Positions 39,601 to 48,600 of a stretch of DNA of 64,000 nt are shown one piece after another (the stretch's first letter is position 1; each line of letters starts with the position of its first letter). The stretch is from contig OW203769.1 of the NCBI GenBank assembly GCA_934045905.1, forward strand, positions 29,893,910-29,957,909, in the 5' to 3' direction. Origin of the DNA: Leuctra nigra. Lineage: Eukaryota > Arthropoda > Insecta > Plecoptera > Leuctridae. The position numbers and the translations under genes are program-made. The notes below the pieces were generated by a model, which searched no databases, had not been told where the DNA came from, and saw nothing but the letters and a program-made list of their open reading frames with translations.

Positions 39601-42600
39601 CCCACCGACGGCTGCCACCTTATCGCGGTGGTGGGGTTTGTGTTGGCCAATGGTCCATTGCAGGTACGCCGGCGAGCATATGCTCATGAGTAAGGGTTAC
39701 CCATGCCGGACAGATCAGTGGTGAGGCCCAGACCAAGAGCAGCCAGGGTCGGCCTAACCATGCCCTCCCTTGAATTTGCGGTCCCCTCGGGCCGGCCTTC
39801 CCCCTCGAGATGGTGATCCCCCTGAAAACGGGTTCAGCCGGCCCGAATCCTCACACCCCCCGGTCCGTCCCCATTCCGGCCTGGCCTTCCCACCAGTGCT
39901 GGACTCCCCCGGATCGGGCCCGTTAGGTCGACCCCCTCCCATTGCCCTCCAATTATGATCAACAAAGTTAAATATAACAAATAATGTGCGCAATATAACC
40001 TCGTCGTTGACGCGCCATTAAACAAAACTAATCTAATCTAATGTATGGAGCCGACGAGTTTTATTAAAAGTGTGTAATAGGGAATATGCCCTTTATAGAA
40101 GACGTTATTTAAAAAACACAACATACTTGGTAAATAACACTATTTTGACACTCAAACGTGTACATTTTCATTCATATGAAATTGAAAATCAGTTGACATT
40201 TTGGCGGGAAAACAGAATTACTGACATTTCGTAACGAGTGACGAATGATATTTATTTTTTGAAATTATTATCATGAATAACGATTTTCAATATTTCAACT
40301 ATATTTAAGTATAAATGAATCATAAAATGTCATTTAACTTGCAACCCCTGTCTTACAGCGAGGTTTCAAATTATTGCCTTCCGAGAATGAACAATACTTT
40401 AACACAGGAGGTATAGGGAAATCATTGCGTTTTTGGTTTATAACTTCTAAAATAGCACACGTTGGAATTGTTTTCAATTTTTTCCCAATAGATCCATATA
40501 TCTACCAGAAAATAAGTTTTTTGTTCAAAGTTGGGACTACATAAAAATTAGATTTTCATTATTAGCCTAAATGTGACTCGATTTTACTTGTCTGCCATAA
40601 GATAACATGGGGAAGAAAACTCAATTTATCTCAGAAACTAGACACGAGCAGTGTTTAATTTTTTCAGGGATTGTGTATGGCATGATTATCAATAAGTAGA
40701 CAAAACATTATGAAGATCTGAGACCATGCCCGATTGGATGAGCCACCTTAAATGTCATATATTTACTTTTTAAGTTTGGAAAGAGGTTGTTTTACCAACA
40801 TCCATGTTCTTAATTTGAAAAATTTTACTTGAACCGCTTTAAAAATCTTTTTCATATTCCCTACTGATTGTCTGGATCGTGAATATGCTCTCTGCTGCAC
40901 GTACCGGTGCTCTCTGACTCTGATCAACGCGCCACCTGCTGCAGCCGGCGTGTACGTGTCGGACAGTGACACGATCGCGCTGCAGCTCAACGATCGCGCC
41001 TACAAGTTCTACAAGCTGCACTGTCACTGGGGCACGACGGACAGCAACGGCAGCGAGCACCAGATCGACGGCACGAACACAGCCGACGTGTACGTGTCGG
41101 ACAGTGACACGATCGCGCTGCAGCTCAACGATCGCGCCTACAAGTTCTACAAGCTGCAATGTCACTGGGGCACGACGGACAGCAACGGCAGCGAGCACCA
41201 GATCGACGGCACGAACACAGCCGACGTGTACGTGTCGGACAGTGACACGATCGCGCTGCAGCTCAACGATCGCGCCTACAAGTTCTACAAGCTGCACTGT
41301 CACTGGGGCACGACGGACAGCAACGGCAGCGAGCACCAGATCGACGGCACGAACTCAGCCGGCGAGCTTCACATGGTGTTCCTCAAGACTCAGTACGACG
41401 ACATAGAGTCTGCGGTGAATGACGAGGACGGCTTCGTGGTGTTGACGGTCCTGTTAGAGGTTCGCGCCGGTTTAATTCACTCCTCTGGTGTCAAGTTCTG
41501 TTACGTGGTTCATGACTTGGTCCTTCTTTTTCAGATGAAATTTTAGTCGATCTAATTCGAACAAATAAGCGATAAGTGATGGAGCCACATCTGGCAGGAA
41601 ACTTTTTAGATGCACTTTTTTATTTTGAAGTTCGTGTTTCTAGGGCAGTAAAAAAGGAGAAACAATTGAAATTGAAATTTATTAGAAGTTTACTTTTTCA
41701 GCCATAACAAACAACTTTAGCAAATTTAATATAATTTATTTATATAAATATCCCCCTGATATCCTCCCTGATCCCCCTATGGCTAGTACCAAAGAATCCA
41801 CCAGAGATCAGTCGTGTTCCTTATTTTCTCGAATATAAACACCAACACCAAGACAATACTTGTGGCCCAAAGTCACACACAAATATGAAAAAAAGAGTTT
41901 GGGCACAAATATTGTGTTTATAAGATGGTGTTTCAAAAAGGACAATTAGAATGTAAGCTAGGCTAAATATTTTTCAAAATTTTCGTAAATTATGACGATT
42001 ATGACACATAATTTCCCGCAGTTGCGTGGCCGCAGCAACCGCCACATGGCCCCCATCACTGACGCCGTGGCCCAGGTCCTGGAGGTGAACTCCACCTCCG
42101 CGCTGACGGGAATGTCAAGTCTCAGGGACCTCCTGCCGCACAACGTGGACACCTACTTCACCTACCACGGCTCTTTCCTCGCGCCCCCGTGTGTAGAGTC
42201 CTTGGTCTTTGTCGTCTTCGCGGACTCCATTCCAGTAGCCCCCGAACAAGTGAGCAATACTAGAAACACGCTCTGTGTAACGCGTTGATGAGCGAGCCTT
42301 CGTATTGTATGCGAATAGACCAAAACATAAACTAAACGCGCATGCCCAATCCGCCATTTTCTCTTCCAGCTATGTGTGACATTCAGTCAAGGCACTTATA
42401 TGTCAATCGTATAACGATAATTCAGTAAAAGTTATAATTACATCGCGAAATAACAGAAATTGATGCTTACCTCAGTGTCAACATTCAAATACAATCGGCA
42501 TATTTCATTTCAGCCCATATTCATACACATTCTTGTGAAAACTAGATGTCTATTCACCAAAATCACCATTTGACAAACGCATTTTTTTATCACGGTCTTC

Positions 42601-45600
42601 TGAACCGTTCCCTTTCTGAATGAGCTCATTCAGAAAAGTTTCAGAAAGCTGTGATAAAAAAATGCGATATGTCAAATGGTGATTTTGGTGAATAGACATC
42701 TAGTTTTCACAAGAATGTGTATGAATATATGCTGAAATGAAATATGCCGATTGTATTTGAATGTTGACACTGAGGTAAGCATCAATTTCTGTTAATTCGC
42801 GATGTAATTATAACTTTTACTGAACTCATTAAGATTGACATTTAAGTGACTTAGAACATGCGCACTAAAGAGTGGTCATACATAGTGACACGCCCTTTTT
42901 TAGTTCGCTTTGAGGGTGTCACTAGTTTATGTTTTGGTCTATTGGCTTGTTCACTGATCTTTGTTCACTGTCAGTTGCTCTAGCTAGTGTCACTAGCAAC
43001 GGTACCTACACATGCGCAAACTCTTTGCTGTTGCATCCAAGGTGGCAGGCAACTGTTGCTGTTTTTAAAATCTTGTATCGAACTTCAAATTGCTTCATAG
43101 GTACTCCCTAATTTTTTTTAAAAAGATTAAAAACATGAAAATGAAAATGAAAAAGCAGGCTTTATTAATTAGTTGTTGTTTTAAGTATGATGGAGAGTTT
43201 GAATATCTCTAAATGAAGACAGCTTTTAGATGAAAAGCATGGCATTGATTCGCAATGTTCTGTTCTGTTCCAGTTGGAGGCGTTCAGGCAACTCAAGTCA
43301 CCCGATGGAACTCCGTTGACGCACAACGTCCGTCCAATTCAACCGACCAACGATCGCAAGGTCTATAGAGTTGGACAGACAGGATTCTTTGCCAGCGTGA
43401 TGCGTTTTATTATAGGAGTCTTCAATATCTTATTTTAATATTCAACTATGAAATTACTACTGTTATAGTTGATTGTTTGAAATACACACTAAGTAGTAAA
43501 TACAGCATTCGACACCGTGTTATAGATTGATGGAATGATGTTGATTTTGTGTTTTTGTTATAAATTGGTGAGCACAAAGTAGTTAGCTGTGTATGCTCAT
43601 CAAAATATATACATCTCCTTGACATTTATTAGGCCACTAACCTGGGCTTCCACCACAATGACTTCATACGAGGGGTTAACAACATTACTAATAGTTTTTG
43701 TGTACATTGATTAATATTATAAACCTGATTTCGGATTTCAAAGATTCATAAGATTTCGAAAGATTTCAAAAGATTTCCAACGATTTTAATGATTTCCGAA
43801 GATTTTACAAGATTTCCGAGATTTGACGAGATTCCCGAGATTTCCAAGATATCTATAATTTCCAGAGATTCCAAGATTTCAAAAGATTGTCATAGGTTTC
43901 TAAAGATTTTAAAAAAATTCCTATGTATTCCAAGATTTCTAATATTTGCAAAGTCCAAGATTTCCAAGTTTTCCAAAGACTTCCAGGCTTGTACACCAGA
44001 TTTCCCGAGTTGTTAATCGCTCGGCTTCACATGCCCTGGGTACAGTTATGTCAGAGCTGGGTACTCACTAGATCCTGAGCTTGAGATTCAGCGTCTTGAT
44101 GTCCCAGACGATGATGGAGATGTCCTCGGAGCCGGTGAGCAAGTACTGCGCATGCCTGGTGATGGCCAGACACAACACCGGCCCGCTGTGTCCCTTGAAC
44201 GTGTGGATCAGAGAGTTCGACATCACGTGCCACAGCTGCGGGTCCCCGGCGGCGGGCACAACGACCACGTGTTGTCCGCTAGGGGTGGGCTCGATCAAGC
44301 GCACCCCGCCGCCACAGTGCATGCCTGGAACAGAGGGTGGAGGTTGACGACCACGTGTTGTCCGCTAGGTGTGGGCTCGATCATGCGCACGCCGCCGCCA
44401 CAGTGCATGCCTGGAACAGAGGGTGGAGGTTGACGAGCACCTGGTGGCAGAGGTTGACCACCACGTGTTGTCCGCTAGGGGTGGGCTCGATCATGCGCAC
44501 CCCGCCGCCACAGTGCATGCCTGGAACAGAGGGTGGAGGTTGACGAGCACCAGGTGGCAGAGGGTGACCACCACGTGTTGCTTGCTGGGGGTGGGCTCGA
44601 TCATGCGCACCCCGCCGCCACAGTGCATGCCTGGAACAGAGGGTGGAGGGTGACGAGCACCTGGTGGCAGAGGGTGATGACCACGTATTGTCCGCTAGGG
44701 GTGGGCTCGATCATGCGCACGCCGCCGCCACAGTGCATGCCTGGAACAGAGGGTGGAGGTTGACGGGCTCCTAGTGGCAGAGGGTGACGAGCATGCCTGG
44801 AACAGAGGGTGGAGATTGACGCGGACATGGTGACAGAGGGTAACGAGCATGCCTGGAACAGACGGTGGAGGTTGACGGGCACCTAGTGACAGAGGGTGAC
44901 GAGCATGCCTGGAACAGAGGGTGTAGATTGACGCGGACATGGTGACAGAGGGTGACGAGCATGCCTGGAACAGAGGGTGGAGGCCGACGAGCACCTGGTG
45001 ACAGAGGGTGGTGATTGACTTACTCTTGATCTGCAGGGGCAGCGGCGGAGTGAGCCAGCCGTTCAGTGGTACCAACAAAGGCGCGTTGTATCCGTCGCAC
45101 CAGGCCATGGCTGACGTGATCATGTGACTGACGAGGTCCTGCCCGTTGTCTGCAACATCGATATCAATCACACACGACACATTCGACTCATTGTTACAGC
45201 CACGTAGTTCATATAGGGAGACGGAATGAGTGGATGAAATGAATTGACATGTTTATCCAATTCATAGCTTGCACGAACTTCTTCGTTTTAAAATTATTGA
45301 ATTTTCCACCTGAGGACGGACATTATGTTGGCACGTTAACGAGTCTGATTTATAACTTTATTGAGGTAAATCGATGTATTTTTGTAATGTGAGTGATTCC
45401 GCTTCATACTAAGTAAAGATATCTCCGGAGCCTATACAGTTTCCCCTTTAAAATATCGTCAGAAAAGCAGAGAATCACAGCTATTCTGCGTGCCATCAAG
45501 GGCAACAATGAGATGACATCACGTGCAAACTCTGAATAGCATTATTAGATAAAGGACAGATATCGGCCCGGTTGTATATTATTGTCGGTTGAAAACTTGG

Positions 45601-48600
45601 CATCAGCCAATGAAACCCAGCCATCTAGACCGTTAAAGTCCACTTAAGAAAAAGTGTCCTTTATCTTAAGGTGGCGCGATCACTCGAAGTCATAGTCTCA
45701 GATCTTCATAATATTTTGTGTACTTATTGATAACCATGCCATACACAATCCCTGAAAAAATTAAACACTTCTCGTGTCTAGTTTTTGAGATAATTTGAGT
45801 TTTCTCCCCCATGTTATCTTATGGCAGCCAAGTAAAATCGTGTCATTTTTAAGCTAAAATGGAGCTCTAATTTTTTTGTACCGTTAGATTACTTTTTTTC
45901 TGGTAGACATATGGACATACTATCAGGAAAAAAATTGAAAACAATACCAACGTGTGCTATTTTAAAAGTTATTAACTAATACGATCATTCTCAAAAGACA
46001 GAAGTGTCTCAAAAGACACTTAATTTGGTTAATAACTTTTAAAATAGCACACGATGGTATTGTTTTCAATTTTTTTCCTGATAGTATGTTCATATGTCTA
46101 CCAGAAAAAAAGTTTTTTGTTAAAATCTAACGATACAAAAAGATTAGAACTCCATTTTAGCTTAAAAATGACACGATTTTACTTGACTGCCATAAGATAA
46201 TATGGGGGAGAAAACTAAAATTATCTCAGAAACTAGACACGAGAAGTGTTTAATTTTTTCATGGATTGTGTATGGCATGATTATCAATAAGAACACAAAA
46301 TATTATGAAGATCTGAGACTATGACTTCGAGTGATCGCGCCACCTTAAGTCAAATAAACAAGTAGTGTCCTGCTGACCTGTGTGCGTGCGCAGCCAGCAG
46401 ATGACCTGCGCCGCCAGCTGCAGCGGATCTCGCGTCAGCACGTCGCTGCTCTTGCGCACCGTGTAGTAGACGAGCTCAAGGTCACGAGACAACAGGTAGC
46501 AGCGCACGTGCTCCAACACACATCGCAAGTAGCTGGCCGACACGGTCTGTGTGGCGGCCAATAGGAAGTCGAAGCGGCACACGGTCAGCTGTTTCAGGCG
46601 GTTCGTGTCGCCTGCAATGTACAAGTAGTAGACGAGCTCAAGGTCACGAGACAACAGGTAGCAGCGCACGTGCTCCAACACGCATCGCAAGTAGCTGGCC
46701 GACACGGTCTGTGTGGCGGCCAATAGGAAGTCGAAGCGGCACACGGTCAGCTGTTTCAGGCGGTTCGTGTCGCCTGCAATGTGCAAGTAGTAGACGAGCT
46801 CAAGGTCACGAGACAACAGGTAGCAGCGCACGTGCTCCAACACGCATCGCAAGTAGCTGGCCGACACGGTCTGTGTGGCGGCCAATAGGAAGTCGAAGCG
46901 GCACACGGTCAGCTGTTTCAGGCGGTTCGTGTCGCCTGCAATGTGCAAGTAGTAGACGAGCTCAAGGTCACGAGACAACAGGTAGCAGCGCACGTGCTCC
47001 AACACACATCGCAAGTAGCTGGCCGACACAGTCTGTGTGGCGGCCAATAGGAAGTCGAAGCGGCACACGGTCAGCTGTTTCAGGCGGTTCGTGTCGCCTG
47101 CAATGTACAAGTAGTAGACGAGCTCAAGGTCACGAGACAACAGGTAGCAGCGCACGTGCTCCAACACGCATCGCAAGTAGCTGGCCGACACGGTCTGTGT
47201 GGCGGCCAATAGGAAGTCGAAGCGGCACACGGTCAGCTGTTTCAGGCGGTTCGTGTCGCCTGCAATGTACAAGTAGTAGACGAGCTCAAGGTCACGAGAC
47301 AACAGGTAGCAGCGCACGTGCTCCAACACGCATCGCAAGTAGCTGGCCGACACGGTCTGTGTGGCGGCCAATAGGAAGTCGAAGCGGCACACGGTCAGCT
47401 GTTTCAGGCGGTTCGTGTCGCCTGCAAAGTTCAGATTCGTTGAGGATATTCCCATTGCCAATTCACAGTGAGAATGACGACCTTGAAATCTACTGTCAAG
47501 CTATAGTCATTAAGCTCAATTTTGAATACGATTTTAACAACTGTAAAATCAGAAGAATGACGACCTTGAAATCTACTGTCAAGCTAGTGTCATTTAGCTC
47601 AATTTTGAATACGATTTTAACAACTGTAAAATATCTCATTTTAATCTGGATGGCAATCGAATAAGTGGCTGGACTTTGTGTTTCAAGGTCGATCATTCTT
47701 ACAGTGAATACTGAATAGATGTTAGTTCCTAACTCGACGCTATGTTGCTATTCTACATTACAGATAAATGTCAGCTTCCATCTCCTTCAATAATCACAAA
47801 TGCATCACTTGACAGTTGAAAATGGCGGTAGTTTCTGTTCACTTTTCCCTCCAATTGGATTCGACAGTTTCCATATGTTTCTAATTATTATGCTTTTTCT
47901 ATCATTTTGAAGTATGAGATTAGCTGAATGGAAAATTCAGAGGTACAATAAACAAAACATGAAACGGTATTATGAGCGAAACGGATTGGCTGGTGGTCAG
48001 ATTTCTTGACATATTCCTTGCTATTATCAATGACATCCGAGCTCACACTTCATCGGATGATGATGCCGTCAAATCGTTTCAACCAATCCGTTTCTTTCGA
48101 ATCCCGTTTTATCTTTCGTTGAGTTTGCGTAGTACTAAAGATGTTATAAACACTCCGTAGGAACACCATAGTATCATTGGTGTACATTTACGGTAAATAA
48201 CCAGCATTGAACGAAAGGGAAGTCTGTGAATTCCAACAATAGAAGGGAACGAGGAGAGTGTCTCAAGAAGGAGAGAGTTTCCTCTTCACTTTTCCCCCCA
48301 ATTATCCGGCCAACATGGCCTCTTCCTGCTCGCCACGGCGGCTGAGTGGATCAAGTAGGAAGCTGCAATTACCGGCTTTCAGCAGATGTATCCACGACTC
48401 CTCGACGTGTCGGAGGCTGTATGTGACGTCATCGGCTGGCTGGGTGCTTTGGAAGGGCGTCTCTTTGTTCTCGGTGGGCGACGCGGGCGCTGCAATCAGA
48501 GGCAGTGACGTCACTAGCCAGTATAGCGAGCGAGACATTGCGACATAACATGCCAAGGTCAAGGCTAGACTTGTGGATTCAGTTACACTGTTTATCGATT

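Larger units (their letters stand above)
36408..43438 (+). pseudogene. Alpha-carbonic anhydrase 4, disrupted copy
   Basis: Recognisable exons: 36408-36428 plus 37337-37346 (exon 1, split by an insertion), 38287-38343, 39348-39520, 40945-41459, 42022-42249 and 43274-43438 (TAA). Lesions: the ATG aligning with the other copies is absent; a 900 bp hAT-like element sits inside exon 1; exon 2 is followed by CTGAGA instead of a GT donor; exon 3 lost one base, giving TGA at 39380. Exon 4 carries a 138 bp in-frame triplication, the second copy reading KLQCHWG (one Zn ligand lost). Exon 5 reads SFLAPPC, so both Thr199 and Thr200 are gone. The TATA-like promoter, exon 5 and exon 6 look intact, and exons 3 and 6 are nearly identical to those of copy 2, so the copy is young. 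A rare allele or an assembly error at single sites cannot be excluded, but three independent lesions make a pseudogene likely. Confidence 0.82.

Noticed and set aside
46549..47664. A plus-strand 371-residue open frame opposite NWD exon C
   Set aside because: Shadow of the 162 bp repeat; the minus frame matches the NWD-like protein and fits exon phases.
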